Below the pieces are notes generated by a model that saw only the letters and a program-made list of their open reading frames with translations, did no database searches and was not told the origin of the DNA. Both the position numbers and the translations under genes were made by a program. This document shows, one piece after another, positions 15,521 through 25,127 of a DNA stretch of 37,593 nucleotides. Every line of letters starts with the position of its first letter. The stretch's first letter is position 1. The stretch is from Fidelibacterota bacterium. GTDB lineage: Bacteria > Fidelibacterota > Marinisomatia > SCGC-AAA003-L08 > GCA-2689995. The DNA lies in the NCBI GenBank assembly GCA_014381925.1, contig JACNKR010000051.1:1-37593 (forward strand), in the 5' to 3' direction.

Positions 15521-17590
15521 TTAATTAATTGAATTGATTTCTTCAAATATCTGTTTATTGTATTTTTCTGAGAGTTCTATTAGTTTTTCATTATTTAAAA
15601 ATTGATAAATATGAGGCGTATTTTTTATTATTTTTTTGGTCACAACTTTATTAAATAAATTATTTTGAATTGCTTTGAAAACGATTGCGGAAAATAAACC
15701 GGAGATATTGCGAGAATCGTCATTTAATTTTAAATATATCCCTGTTCCCCATGATGAAATTGCAAGCCAACTAAATCCAATTCCCAATTTATAAACGGGG
15801 TCTTTTTTTGATTGCCATGCCGGAACTTGTAAATATTCAAATGGATTCTTTGAATATAATTTTAATTCATTATAGATTTTTAGTTTAAAATCATCTAATA
15901 ATTGAGTTTCTCCAATTTTTTCTAAAAAATTAAATTCATTAATTTCGTTCTCATTTAAATAAATTTTATTTGTTTTTGTATATGTATAATTTGAGACATC
16001 TGGTTTAAATTTTGTGTATTCATATGGTGATGAAAATTGTGCAAATAATGTATCGATTTTTTCAAGTTCAATAATTTCTATTTTATTCGAATTAAAAAGT
16101 TTTTGCTTTACTGGATTATTAAAAATTGGATATTCATCATTTGAAGCAGGTTTCTCAACAAATACCTCGACTTGTTTTTCAATTGGTATTTCTTTAATAA
16201 CTTCTACATATTCAATTATTGGGTCTATACAATATTGGAAGGCTCTTTCTATTTTATTTTCAATACATGCAGGTTGAGTTGAACATAATGAATTATTTTC
16301 TACATCAATTTCAGCATTTGTATATCCACACATTAACTCCTTTAAGTCCGTTAACCCTAAACCACTTATATTTATTTCATCAAGTGTTTTAGGATTCAAT
16401 GTTAATATATTAAAACTATGAATTGGATTTCGTTCAATATTTAATTTCTTTAACCTTGGAAACTTATTTTCAAATATAGATATATCACTAATTTGATTAT
16501 AACTTAAATTTAACTGAATAAGATTTTCCCAACTTAATATTGCTTTTGGTATTGTAGTAAATAAATTATGTGATAAATCTATATCTTCAGGGAATGGAAT
16601 ATTATTTAATTCTATAGGTAAATTTGATAATTTATTATATGATAAATCCATAGAAACTATTTTATTTAATTGGCTTAATTCTGTTGGTATTTTAGAAATT
16701 TTATTATTACTTAAATTTAATGATTCAAGTATATCTAAATGACCTATTTCAATAGGAATTTCATTTATATTATTATGAGATAAATCTAATTCAATGAGCG
16801 TATAACAATTCCCAATTGATTTTGGAATAAAGGATATATGATTACCACGAATATATATTCGTTCAATATTCCGTAGATTTCCAATATTTTCTGGAAGAGA
16901 TGATATATAATTATTACGAGCTGATAATTCTACTAATCGTGCTAAATCACCAATCTGTTTTTCTAATTTTTTTAAATTATTATTAGACAAATCAAGTTTC
17001 ACCAAATTTCTAAATTTCTTAAATGAAATTGGTAATTGAACAAGATTATTATTGTTTAAATCTAATAATTTTAATGTTTTTAAATCTCCAAAATCTTTAG
17101 GCAATTCAGATATAAAGTTATTACTCAAATCTAATTCTCTAAGCCTATCTAAATTTTTTATTGAATTGGGTAATGATTTTAAATTGTTATTTGAAATATA
17201 TAGATATTTTAAAGGTTTTAATCCTCCAAACCCTTCAGGAAGAGTAGTTAATTCGTTATTTGAAAGTACTAATTTTTCTAATGTAGTTAACACACCAATA
17301 GAATTTGGAATAGATGTTAAGCTTAATCCACTAAAATTAATTGAAATTAATCGACCATATGACCATGTTTGAATCCCAACTTCGAATGGTTTTAATTGAA
17401 CATCTTTAATTTTTCCAAATAGTGACTTAGTTTGTTTTGTTAAATTATTATCTTTGATAATTTCAATAAGTACATCAATATCTCTTTGATCACAGTCTGA
17501 AGTTCTAAATTTTTTAGCTATTGGGTTTCCATCACATTCTGCAGAAAAAGCAAAATTTACAATGAAAATAAAAAGGAAAAAGAATTTAAT
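15521..17590 (-). CDS. Exported leucine-rich-repeat protein (ATT start)
   Basis: Read from ATT at 17590-17588 this encodes 689 aa. The first conventional start (GTG, 17293) lies at residue 100, inside the repeats. The ATT start gives a clean signal peptide: lysine, about 14 hydrophobic residues, then FAFSA before ECDGNP. A short N-terminal domain follows (cysteines near 19 and 34), then at least 12 leucine-rich repeats of about 23 residues of the LxxLxLSNNxLxxLPxxIGxL type (about 85-410). The unmatched C-terminal part has a VEVIKEIPIEKQVEV segment and a globular tail. GAGG lies five bases before the ATT. LRRs usually bind proteins or polymers; the partner is unknown. The gene follows the SDR gene by about 40 bases. 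Confidence 0.85.
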   Translation of the reverse strand: MKFFFLFIFIVNFAFSAECDGNPIAKKFRTSDCDQRDIDVLIEIIKDNNLTKQTKSLFGKIKDVQLKPFEVGIQTWSYGRLISINFSGLSLTSIPNSIGVLTTLEKLVLSNNELTTLPEGFGGLKPLKYLYISNNNLKSLPNSIKNLDRLRELDLSNNFISELPKDFGDLKTLKLLDLNNNNLVQLPISFKKFRNLVKLDLSNNNLKKLEKQIGDLARLVELSARNNYISSLPENIGNLRNIERIYIRGNHISFIPKSIGNCYTLIELDLSHNNINEIPIEIGHLDILESLNLSNNKISKIPTELSQLNKIVSMDLSYNKLSNLPIELNNIPFPEDIDLSHNLFTTIPKAILSWENLIQLNLSYNQISDISIFENKFPRLKKLNIERNPIHSFNILTLNPKTLDEINISGLGLTDLKELMCGYTNAEIDVENNSLCSTQPACIENKIERAFQYCIDPIIEYVEVIKEIPIEKQVEVFVEKPASNDEYPIFNNPVKQKLFNSNKIEIIELEKIDTLFAQFSSPYEYTKFKPDVSNYTYTKTNKIYLNENEINEFNFLEKIGETQLLDDFKLKIYNELKLYSKNPFEYLQVPAWQSKKDPVYKLGIGFSWLAISSWGTGIYLKLNDDSRNISGLFSAIVFKAIQNNLFNKVVTKKIIKNTPHIYQFLNNEKLIELSEKYNKQIFEEINSIN

Positions 17591-17595
17591 AATTG

Positions 17596-17599
17596 CCTC
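17596..17599 (-). promoter_or_regulatory. Ribosome binding site deciding the LRR ATT start
   Basis: GAGG on the minus strand lies five bases before ATT at 17590-17588. A second ATT directly upstream has only two bases of spacing and is less likely. The resulting protein begins with a textbook signal peptide. Confidence 0.7.
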
Positions 17600-17629
17600 G
17601 AAATTTATTTCTATTTATTTAAAATTATA

Positions 17630-18343
17630 TTAAAAGTCACCCTTAGTTCTTCGAATTACAATATCTTCCAAAGCACCAATACCTGTTTTTTGTATAGAAA
17701 ATAATACCGTTTCAGCAATTTCTTCTGTATTCATCATTTCTTCACGAGGAAAACTTGCTTTCACATTTTCCCAAAAATAAGAATCAACCGCTCCGGGATA
17801 AATTGAAGTTACCTTAATATTAAAGGGTCTTAATTCATTTCTTAAACTATCGGCTAAACCACGCAATCCAAATTTAGAAGCGACATAGCCAGAAGAATAA
17901 GGATAGCCATGCCTTCCCGCAACTGAGTTAATAAATACAATATTTCCAGATTCATTTTGCTTCATAATTGGAATGAAAGCTTTACTCAAAATAAATGACC
18001 CACGCAAATTAACATTGATCATTTCATCCCAATCTTCTAAAGATACATTTTCAATTTTATCAAATTTACCTAATCCAGAATTATTAATCAGGATATTTAC
18101 ATTGCCAATTGCAGAAACATTATTTATAAATTTTTTAATTGAATTATCATCTAATAAATCTAAATAAAATGAATGGGCATCCCCTCCAACTGATTTTATT
18201 TCTTCAACAAGTTTATCAAGTTTATTTATAGATCTTGCACCTAAACAAACCGAATACCCATTTTTTGCAAATAATTTAGCGATTGAAGAGCCAATTCCAG
18301 AAGATGCTCCGGTTATTAACGCAATATTTTTCAAATTAGGCAT
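17630..18343 (-). CDS. Short-chain dehydrogenase/reductase
   Basis: This 237-aa classical SDR has the Rossmann motif TGASSGIG at about 10-17, NNSG near 88-91, the catalytic serine in FINSVAGR and the YxxxK pair in SGYVASKFG. It is therefore an NAD(P)-dependent oxidoreductase of the FabG-like group; the substrate cannot be deduced. The ATG at 18343 gives the normal N-terminus for the fold and overlaps the aconitase stop by eight bases. TTG at 18349 would add two residues. It probably shares a transcript with aconitase. Confidence 0.9.
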   Translation of the reverse strand: MPNLKNIALITGASSGIGSSIAKLFAKNGYSVCLGARSINKLDKLVEEIKSVGGDAHSFYLDLLDDNSIKKFINNVSAIGNVNILINNSGLGKFDKIENVSLEDWDEMINVNLRGSFILSKAFIPIMKQNESGNIVFINSVAGRHGYPYSSGYVASKFGLRGLADSLRNELRPFNIKVTSIYPGAVDSYFWENVKASFPREEMMNTEEIAETVLFSIQKTGIGALEDIVIRRTKGDF

Positions 18344-20603
18344 TTTCAAATTGTTTAGAAATTAAATTTAAAGCTGATCCCGCTATAAACCATTCAATTT
18401 GATTTTTATTAAATGTGTGTTTTACATTAATTTCATCTTTTTTACCATCGGAATGATTAATAACTAATGTTAATGAATTATTCGGTTTAAACATAGATAG
18501 ACCTAGAATATCAAAAGTATCATCTTCTTGAATTAAATCATAATCCGTTTTATTCTCAAAAGTTAATGCTAATACACCCTGCTTTTTTAAATTAGTTTCA
18601 TGAATACGAGCAAAAGATTTAACTAAAACTGCTTTTACACCCATATATCGAGGTTCCATCGCCGCATGTTCTCGAGAAGATCCTTCGCCATAATTTTCAT
18701 CTCCAATTACAATAGAAGAAACTCCATTTTCCATGTAATTCCTTGCAACTTTAGGTGTTGATCCATACTCCCCTGTAATTGCATTTTTAACATTATTTGG
18801 CTCATTAGTAAAATCATTAATAGCACCTAATAACAGATTATTAGAAATATTATCTAAATGTCCTCTATATTTCAACCACGGACCAGCCATTGAAATATGA
18901 TCCGTTGTACATTTCCCTTGGGCTTTTATTAATAATTTTAAACCAAAATAATCATTACCATCCCACGCAGTAAATCGTTCTAATAATTGCAATCTTTCTG
19001 ATGTAGAGTCAACACTTATATGAATATTTTCACCATTTTTTGAAGGTGCTTGGTAGCCTGAATCTTCAACATCAAACCCTTTTACAGGCAATTCAAAACC
19101 TGTTGGAATGTCAAGCAAAACCTCTTCTCCATTTTCATTTTTAAGTGTGTCTGTTATTGGATTGAAAGTTAAGTCACCAGCTATAGCTAATGCGGTAACT
19201 AATTCAGGTGAGCCAACAAATGCATGAGTATTCGGATTACCATCTGCTCTTTTTGTAAAATTTCTATTGAATGAATGTACAATTGTGTTTTTTTCTTGCT
19301 TTTCAGAACCTTCTCTTGCCCATTGACCAATACATGGTCCACAAGCATTAGCAAAAACACTTCCACCAATTCTATTAAAAGTATCAATAAAACCATCTCT
19401 TTCAATCGTATATCTAACTAATTCAGAGCCAGGTGTTACGGTGAATTTTGCTTTTGATTTTAAGTTTTTTTCTGATGCTTGTTTAGCAATTGACGCAGAA
19501 CGAGAAATATCTTCATATGATGAATTTGTACAAGAACCAATCAACCCAACTTCAACTTTTGTTGGCCAACCATTTTTTTCTGCTTCTTCAGCCATTTTTG
19601 AAATTGGTGTAGCTTTATCTGGTGTAAATGGTCCATTTAAATGAGGTTCTAATTCTGATAAATTAACTTCTATCACTTGGTCAAAATATTTTTCAGGATT
19701 ATTATAAACTTCAGAATCTCCTGTTAAATGTTCACTAACTGAATTTGCCATTTGAGCTACTTTTTCTCTACCAGTTGCAGATAAATACCGGGACATTGAA
19801 TCATCATATCCAAATGTAGATGTCGTTGCACCTACTTCAGCACCCATATTACAGATTGTTCCTTTACCCGTACAGGATAAAGATTTAGCACCTTCTCCAA
19901 AGTATTCAATAATTGCACCCGTTCCTCCTTTAACCGTTAAAATTCCGGCCACTTTTAAAATGACATCTTTAGCAGACGCCCATCCACTTAATTTTCCAGT
20001 TAATTTAATTCCAATTACCTTAGGAAATTTCAACTCCCAAGGCATTCCAGCCATTACATCAACAGCATCCGCACCACCCACACCAATAGCAACCATACCT
20101 AATCCACCCGCATTAACGGTATGTGAATCGGTACCAATCATTAATCCACCAGGGAATGCATAATTTTCTAATACAACTTGATGTATTATACCAGCACCAG
20201 GTTTCCAAAATCCAATCCCATATTTATTTGAAACAGTGGATAAAAAATCATAAACTTCTGAATTAACATCTAATGCATTTGTTAAATCGACATCAGCTTG
20301 AATTTTGGCTTGAATTAAATGATCAGCATGTACCGTGGATGGAACTGCAACTTTTTCTTTTCCTGCCATTAAAAATTGTAACAGAGCCATTTGAGCCGTT
20401 GCATCTTGCATTGCCACCCGATCTGGCTGAAAGTCAGCATAATCAACACCTTTTTGAAATTCATGTGAGAATTGGTCAAATAAATGTGAGTAAAGTATTT
20501 TTTCTGTTAATGTAATTGGTCTATTTAATAATGTCTTAATTGCATTAATTTTTTCAGGTAATTTATCGTAATATTTTTGAATCATGTCAATATCAAAAAC
20601 CAT
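18336..20603 (-). CDS. acn: Aconitate hydratase (mitochondrial-type)
   Basis: Aconitase interconverts citrate and isocitrate in the TCA cycle. The 755-aa length matches the mitochondrial-type family rather than AcnA (about 890) or AcnB. The [4Fe-4S] ligands are C358 ([10 protein letters not shown]) and C421/C424 (ACGPCIGQW). Substrate-binding segments include PSTVHADH at 88-95, [14 protein letters not shown] at 156-169 and, in the swivel domain, [19 protein letters not shown]. The ATG has AAAAGGAGT upstream, one of the best ribosome sites in the window. It is the first gene of a minus-strand cluster continuing into SDR, LRR and glpD. Confidence 0.97.
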   Translation of the reverse strand: MVFDIDMIQKYYDKLPEKINAIKTLLNRPITLTEKILYSHLFDQFSHEFQKGVDYADFQPDRVAMQDATAQMALLQFLMAGKEKVAVPSTVHADHLIQAKIQADVDLTNALDVNSEVYDFLSTVSNKYGIGFWKPGAGIIHQVVLENYAFPGGLMIGTDSHTVNAGGLGMVAIGVGGADAVDVMAGMPWELKFPKVIGIKLTGKLSGWASAKDVILKVAGILTVKGGTGAIIEYFGEGAKSLSCTGKGTICNMGAEVGATTSTFGYDDSMSRYLSATGREKVAQMANSVSEHLTGDSEVYNNPEKYFDQVIEVNLSELEPHLNGPFTPDKATPISKMAEEAEKNGWPTKVEVGLIGSCTNSSYEDISRSASIAKQASEKNLKSKAKFTVTPGSELVRYTIERDGFIDTFNRIGGSVFANACGPCIGQWAREGSEKQEKNTIVHSFNRNFTKRADGNPNTHAFVGSPELVTALAIAGDLTFNPITDTLKNENGEEVLLDIPTGFELPVKGFDVEDSGYQAPSKNGENIHISVDSTSERLQLLERFTAWDGNDYFGLKLLIKAQGKCTTDHISMAGPWLKYRGHLDNISNNLLLGAINDFTNEPNNVKNAITGEYGSTPKVARNYMENGVSSIVIGDENYGEGSSREHAAMEPRYMGVKAVLVKSFARIHETNLKKQGVLALTFENKTDYDLIQEDDTFDILGLSMFKPNNSLTLVINHSDGKKDEINVKHTFNKNQIEWFIAGSALNLISKQFENA

Positions 20604-20732
20604 TTTTACTCCTTTTAATTATTATAATAATATAAATCTAATATTTTAGTGTTGAATTGGTGAAACTTAAGTTAATTTTAAGCATAGTAATTTAAGGGTT
20701 TTATGACATCCTATTCAATCACTACAATTTTA

Positions 20733-20737
20733 AAGGA
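20733..20737 (+). promoter_or_regulatory. Ribosome binding site deciding the C25 peptidase ATT start
   Basis: AAGGA lies seven bases before ATT at 20745-20747, and a TAA stop in the same frame (20739-20741) sits in the spacer. Initiation at this ATT restores a complete signal peptide. Confidence 0.7.
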
Positions 20738-20744
20738 ATAAGAA

Positions 20745-23270
20745 ATTTTAAAATATATTATTAGAATATTAATCTTTATGTCTATTTGTATTTCTCAAAA
20801 TCAAAAAACATATAATTTTGAAATTGATTCTAAAAATAAAACACCAAATATTAGTGAATATTCTATTCGTTTTCCAAATTCAGATGCGAATTCAGAGATT
20901 TTAATTAATAATATACAATTTGATCAATTTATTTGGAAATTTGCAGGGCAACCAAATGATGTGATAAATATTAATATCGGATCAGAAGAATGGACAATAC
21001 TTTTAAAAGAAAATAATATCCAACTTGATATTGAAAATAATATAAAAATTACTTATTCTCATGAAATGGGCTGTCCTATTATTAAAATTTCATTTTTACC
21101 ATGGAAACTTATTAATGGTCAATTGCTTTATTGTAATTATGCGAAATTAAATTTTACAATTAAAAATGATATAGTTAAATCTCCAACAATAATTCCAGAT
21201 ATTTTAAACCCCGATATTCTAATATTAGAACGAAATAATGATATAGAATATTTAATTTTAGCACCTGACGAATTTTTAGAATTTGCAGAAAATTTAAAAA
21301 TATTACACTCTGAAGATGTCGTTGAAGCAGACCAATTAAATACCGAAGTAATCTTAATTTCTGAAATTTTATTAGAATTAAATCATAATAGTTTAACCGG
21401 TAGTAATATAAAAGAGTTTGTTGAAAGTAAAATAAATCAATATTCGGATTTAAAATATTTATTAATATTTGGCGATGAAACTCATTTCCCACCCATATAT
21501 TCAAACTCAACACCAAGTGATGACTATTATACTTCAATGAATGGATTAATCCCAACATTAGCTACTGGACGGATTCCAGTAAAAAATGTAAATGAAGCAG
21601 GCTTTTTAGTTGAAAAAATTCGTAATTATACATTAAACCCTGTACCTGGTATTTGGAAACAGAAAATTATGCTAACCGCAGACGATTATAGAAAACAAAA
21701 TTCATCTGCAATTAGTGAAATGCGGCATACCGAGTATTCTGTAGAAATTTATAATATTGTTAAAGAAGAAGCAATAATTGAAACTTATTATGGTTCAGAA
21801 TATGAGCCTGAACCAGGTGAAGGATGGATTGTATTGCCTGAACTTACAAATGATATAATTGATGGGTTAAATCAAGGCTCAGCTGTAATTAATTACATTG
21901 GACATGGTTCATTTAATGCTTTATCTGACGAAAAGATTTTATTGAAAGATCGTGATATTTCATTAATCAACCCTGAAAATAATAAATTTGCAATTTGGGT
22001 AATTGGTACATGTTCCTTTGGGCATTATGATGGCGAAGAAAGTATGCCTGAAGCTTTGATAAATTCACCTACTGGAGCAATAGGTATAATAACGACTTCA
22101 AGAACGGTATATACTGGCACCAATATTCAATTTTTAAAAAAAATCTTCAATCAATTTAAAGATTATATTAATGGTGAAAATTCAAATCGATTGGGGGATG
22201 TTGCTTTTTTTGCAAAAACAAATTCCAATAGTAGTACCTATTCATTATTTCATTTATTTGGTGACCCAGCATTAAAATTACCATTTTTTATAAATAGTTC
22301 AATTATTTCTGAACCAGAAAATAAAATAATTGAACAGCTTACTCGTACTGAATTAGAACTATTAAATATTGAGAATACACAAAATTACTTAACCATAAAT
22401 AATAGTGAATATAATATTGAAGTTAATGCCGATGGGAATTTATACAATATTGTTCACCCAGGAAGAACTATTTATCATAGTTTATTAGATAATAATAACT
22501 CATTTGTATTACCATTAGATGTTCCTCCTTGTGATTCATGCTTACATATAAATATTTTTTCTGATAATAATAATCATATTTTTGATCGATCTCAAAACTG
22601 GTCATTAATTGAAAATTTAAATGAAGTAGATGATATTCATGGGCCAATAATAATTTTATCTTCAAATAATTATGAAATAAGTTCAGGAGATTTAATAAAT
22701 ATCCCCACACATTTAATAATTGAATTATCAGATCATTCAGGAATAAATACCTTTGGTGGGTTAGGGCATGAAATTACGATCAAAATAAATGATGAGGAGA
22801 AAATTAATTTAACAAATTTATATGAAGGCATATCAGATACAAATGGAATTATTTCCTATTTAATCTCGGACTATAAATACAAAACAAACGAAATTAAAAT
22901 AGAAGCATGGGATAATTTGAATAATTTTTCTGAAAAAACTTATCAAATACTTTTTAATGAAGGAAATGAATTTATATTAAAAAATGTATTCCCCTATCCT
23001 AACCCATTTTCAAATGAAGTTGAATTTACATTTCATATTAATGAACCTGCAGATATTGAAATAAGTGTTTTTGATTTAACGGGTGTACCACTTTATAATT
23101 CCTTTAATAAAAATACGATGCCTGGTTTAATACGAACAATAAAATGGAATGGTATAACAAATAATGGTAAAGAAATATCAAATGGAACATACTTCTTCAC
23201 CGTAAAAGCAACCTCGTTGGGAAATGGTAAAGTTCTTCAAAAAATACAAAAAATATCAAAATTAAATTAA
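20745..23270 (+). CDS. Gingipain-like C25 family cysteine peptidase with FlgD-like tail (ATT start)
   Basis: The protein has 841 aa when started at ATT 20745; the first ATG (20778) falls inside the hydrophobic core of the signal peptide. The restored N-terminus is a positive stretch (LKYIIR), a hydrophobic core and a cut near ISQN. A propeptide-like beta-rich region precedes the C25 domain (about 150-500), with FGDETHFPP, PSDDYY and LATGRIPV, the catalytic histidine H387 in YIGHGSFN and cysteine C423 in GTCSFG. The last 90 residues (FPYPNPFSNEVEFTF, ISVFDLTG, ISNGTYFF) are the FlgD-like/type IX sorting fold. PorU, the type IX sortase, also belongs to C25, but this protein is shorter and carries the tail of a cargo protein, so I prefer an exported peptidase. 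Its stop overlaps maf by one base. Confidence 0.88.
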   Translation: MLKYIIRILIFMSICISQNQKTYNFEIDSKNKTPNISEYSIRFPNSDANSEILINNIQFDQFIWKFAGQPNDVININIGSEEWTILLKENNIQLDIENNIKITYSHEMGCPIIKISFLPWKLINGQLLYCNYAKLNFTIKNDIVKSPTIIPDILNPDILILERNNDIEYLILAPDEFLEFAENLKILHSEDVVEADQLNTEVILISEILLELNHNSLTGSNIKEFVESKINQYSDLKYLLIFGDETHFPPIYSNSTPSDDYYTSMNGLIPTLATGRIPVKNVNEAGFLVEKIRNYTLNPVPGIWKQKIMLTADDYRKQNSSAISEMRHTEYSVEIYNIVKEEAIIETYYGSEYEPEPGEGWIVLPELTNDIIDGLNQGSAVINYIGHGSFNALSDEKILLKDRDISLINPENNKFAIWVIGTCSFGHYDGEESMPEALINSPTGAIGIITTSRTVYTGTNIQFLKKIFNQFKDYINGENSNRLGDVAFFAKTNSNSSTYSLFHLFGDPALKLPFFINSSIISEPENKIIEQLTRTELELLNIENTQNYLTINNSEYNIEVNADGNLYNIVHPGRTIYHSLLDNNNSFVLPLDVPPCDSCLHINIFSDNNNHIFDRSQNWSLIENLNEVDDIHGPIIILSSNNYEISSGDLINIPTHLIIELSDHSGINTFGGLGHEITIKINDEEKINLTNLYEGISDTNGIISYLISDYKYKTNEIKIEAWDNLNNFSEKTYQILFNEGNEFILKNVFPYPNPFSNEVEFTFHINEPADIEISVFDLTGVPLYNSFNKNTMPGLIRTIKWNGITNNGKEISNGTYFFTVKATSLGNGKVLQKIQKISKLN

Positions 23271-23872
23271 TGGAAATAATTTTAGCATCTCAAAGTCCCC
23301 GAAGGAAACAAATACTTTCTACATTAGGACTAAAATTTAAAGTAATTCCATCAGAATTTGACGAATCAATAATTAAATATAATAATATACCAAGTGAATA
23401 TTGTGAAACATTAGCATTTAGAAAAGCTGAGTATATTGCTAATAAACAGCATAACAAATTAGTTATTGGAGCAGATACAATTGTAATTTGTGATAATGAG
23501 ATTCTACAGAAACCTAAAAACGTTCAAATGGCATCAACATTTTTAAAAAAACTAAGTGGAAAATCACATCAAGTTTTTACAGGGATTTCATTTATATTAA
23601 ATCATAAACAACATACATTCCATGAATCTACAACAGTAAAATTTAAAAAATTATCTAATTATGAGATTAATCATTATATTTATAATTTTAATCCAATGGA
23701 TAAAGCAGGCGGGTATGGAATTCAAGATTGGAGCTCTATTTTTGTAAAAAGTATTAATGGATGTTATTTTAATGTTGTTGGGTTTCCAATTTCAAGAGTG
23801 TACTCTGAATTACAATTATTTAATTCTAAAATAATTGAAAATCTTTTGGTCGTAAAAATAGAAAACATGTAA
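23270..23872 (+). CDS. maf: Maf-like nucleoside triphosphate pyrophosphatase
   Basis: This 200-aa house-cleaning enzyme of the Maf/YhdE family hydrolyses non-canonical or excess nucleoside triphosphates to monophosphates. LASQSPRRKQIL at 5-16 is the family's nucleotide-binding start. VIGADTIV near 65-72 holds the catalytic aspartate, and MDKAGGYGIQD is the C-terminal signature. The Q in AGGYGIQD fits the dTTP/UTP-preferring group. The ATG shares one base with the peptidase stop (TAATG). Confidence 0.95.
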   Translation: MEIILASQSPRRKQILSTLGLKFKVIPSEFDESIIKYNNIPSEYCETLAFRKAEYIANKQHNKLVIGADTIVICDNEILQKPKNVQMASTFLKKLSGKSHQVFTGISFILNHKQHTFHESTTVKFKKLSNYEINHYIYNFNPMDKAGGYGIQDWSSIFVKSINGCYFNVVGFPISRVYSELQLFNSKIIENLLVVKIENM

Positions 23873-23882
23873 TTTGATAGGT

Positions 23883-24758
23883 ATGAATTCAACACAACAA
23901 GAGCCATTTTATATTAATTTAAAGAAAAAAAGAGAATCTCAAGGTATTGAGATTGCAGAAATTTCAGAACAAACTAAAATTAATCCTAAATATTTCATTT
24001 CATTTGAAGATGGGAAATTTAATGTATTACCTACAGTTTATACTCGATTGTTTTTACGATCTTATGCGATTGAAATTGGTGCAGACCCCGATAAGGTTTT
24101 AGATGAATTTGAGATTCACACAACGGGTAAAATTCAACCAAAAGATGAATTCACATTACCAGAAGCTGTTAAAGATGAGCCATCTAAAGAAACAAATACA
24201 GGGTTTTTAATTGATGATAATGAATTTTTTAAGGATATTAATCCTAAAAAAATTATAAGTATAATCAGTGTAATATTAATTTTATTCTTTTTAGTTTCAA
24301 AACTAAGAAATATAACAGCGGAAACAATTCCAGAAGAAAATACTGATAACCAAATAAACGAACAATTAGCTCCTGAAGAAATTATTATTGGTTCATATTT
24401 AGATGGCCTAACATTAATCGATAATAAAACCATTATTTTGGGTATATCTCCACCATATAATTTAAAAGTATCATCAACAAATCATTCGTCAATTAAAATT
24501 ACCATGATTGAAAATGGTATAAAAACATTAAATAGAATTTTACCTATTTTACCAGCAAAACCCATTGAAAGAACCGCAAATGGAAAGCTTCAATTTGAAT
24601 TAATTAGCATTGATGGAATTTCTATATCATTAAATAATAATGAGGAAATTATTTCTCAAGTTTTAAAACCTGAAAATATTTCAAAAAATGATATTGCAAT
24701 TAAAGTTATTATTGAAGAAAATGGGAACTTAACTGCTGAATACTATGAAGCTAATTAA
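23883..24758 (+). CDS. RodZ-like helix-turn-helix membrane protein
   Basis: This 291-aa protein has the RodZ layout: an N-terminal HTH of the Xre/HTH_25 type (about 10-85, with INLKKKRESQGIEI and YTRLFLRSYAIEIGADPD), an acidic linker, one membrane helix (about 120-140, IISIISVILILFFLVS), then a periplasmic beta-rich domain like DUF4115. In rod-shaped bacteria RodZ links MreB to the wall-synthesis machinery; the HTH contacts MreB rather than DNA. No mreB is visible here. ATG at 23883 is ten bases after maf; TTG at 23874 is an alternative start. Its 3' end overlaps the convergent lipoprotein gene by eight bases. Confidence 0.85.
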   Translation: MNSTQQEPFYINLKKKRESQGIEIAEISEQTKINPKYFISFEDGKFNVLPTVYTRLFLRSYAIEIGADPDKVLDEFEIHTTGKIQPKDEFTLPEAVKDEPSKETNTGFLIDDNEFFKDINPKKIISIISVILILFFLVSKLRNITAETIPEENTDNQINEQLAPEEIIIGSYLDGLTLIDNKTIILGISPPYNLKVSSTNHSSIKITMIENGIKTLNRILPILPAKPIERTANGKLQFELISIDGISISLNNNEEIISQVLKPENISKNDIAIKVIIEENGNLTAEYYEAN

Positions 24759-25083
24759 GCAACTCACTATACTTTTCACCCCAACCCATTAGTTTTTTAT
24801 TTTCAAAAATTACAGCTGTTTTATAATCATTTGATAAGGTCTCAGCTGATTGAGAAAATGTTGTCTGAGGAATCCCGGTGATATAAATCCATACTTCTGT
24901 ACTATCCTGAGTGAATTTCTTTTTAAATGGATTTCCAACTAAATTATTTACTTCAGAATAATTCATTCCTATTTTCAATTTTTCAATAGCCTGTTTAGCT
25001 TCTAATGCATCAAGCATATCATCGTAACTTGTACAACTTGAAAATATATTTATAACAATAAATGTAATGTAAATTAATTTCAT
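24751..25083 (-). CDS. SmpA/OmlA (BamE)-like lipoprotein
   Basis: This 110-aa lipoprotein has a signal peptide ending in the lipobox FSSC, with C17 as the lipidated residue. The mature part resembles the SmpA/OmlA fold: KLKIGMNYSEVNNLVGNP is the helix-turn that defines the family, followed by a WIYITG strand and a final VIFENKKLMGWG strand. In BamE this fold stabilises the Bam complex that inserts outer-membrane proteins; many other small lipoproteins share it, so the role is open. GGGGGAAG lies just before the ATG. It follows a beta-barrel gene on the same strand. Confidence 0.8.
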   Translation of the reverse strand: MKLIYITFIVINIFSSCTSYDDMLDALEAKQAIEKLKIGMNYSEVNNLVGNPFKKKFTQDSTEVWIYITGIPQTTFSQSAETLSNDYKTAVIFENKKLMGWGEKYSELLN

Positions 25084-25127
25084 ACTTCCCCCTTTATATG
25101 TAACAGTAAAAAGATCTAAGAAACAAA

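Noticed and set aside
21175-21558. 127-aa minus-strand ORF inside the C25 peptidase gene
   Set aside because: Its Leu/Tyr-rich composition is the antisense shadow of AT-rich codons, with no ribosome site. The same applies to the 22468-22710, 24134-24433 and 29442-29699 frames.
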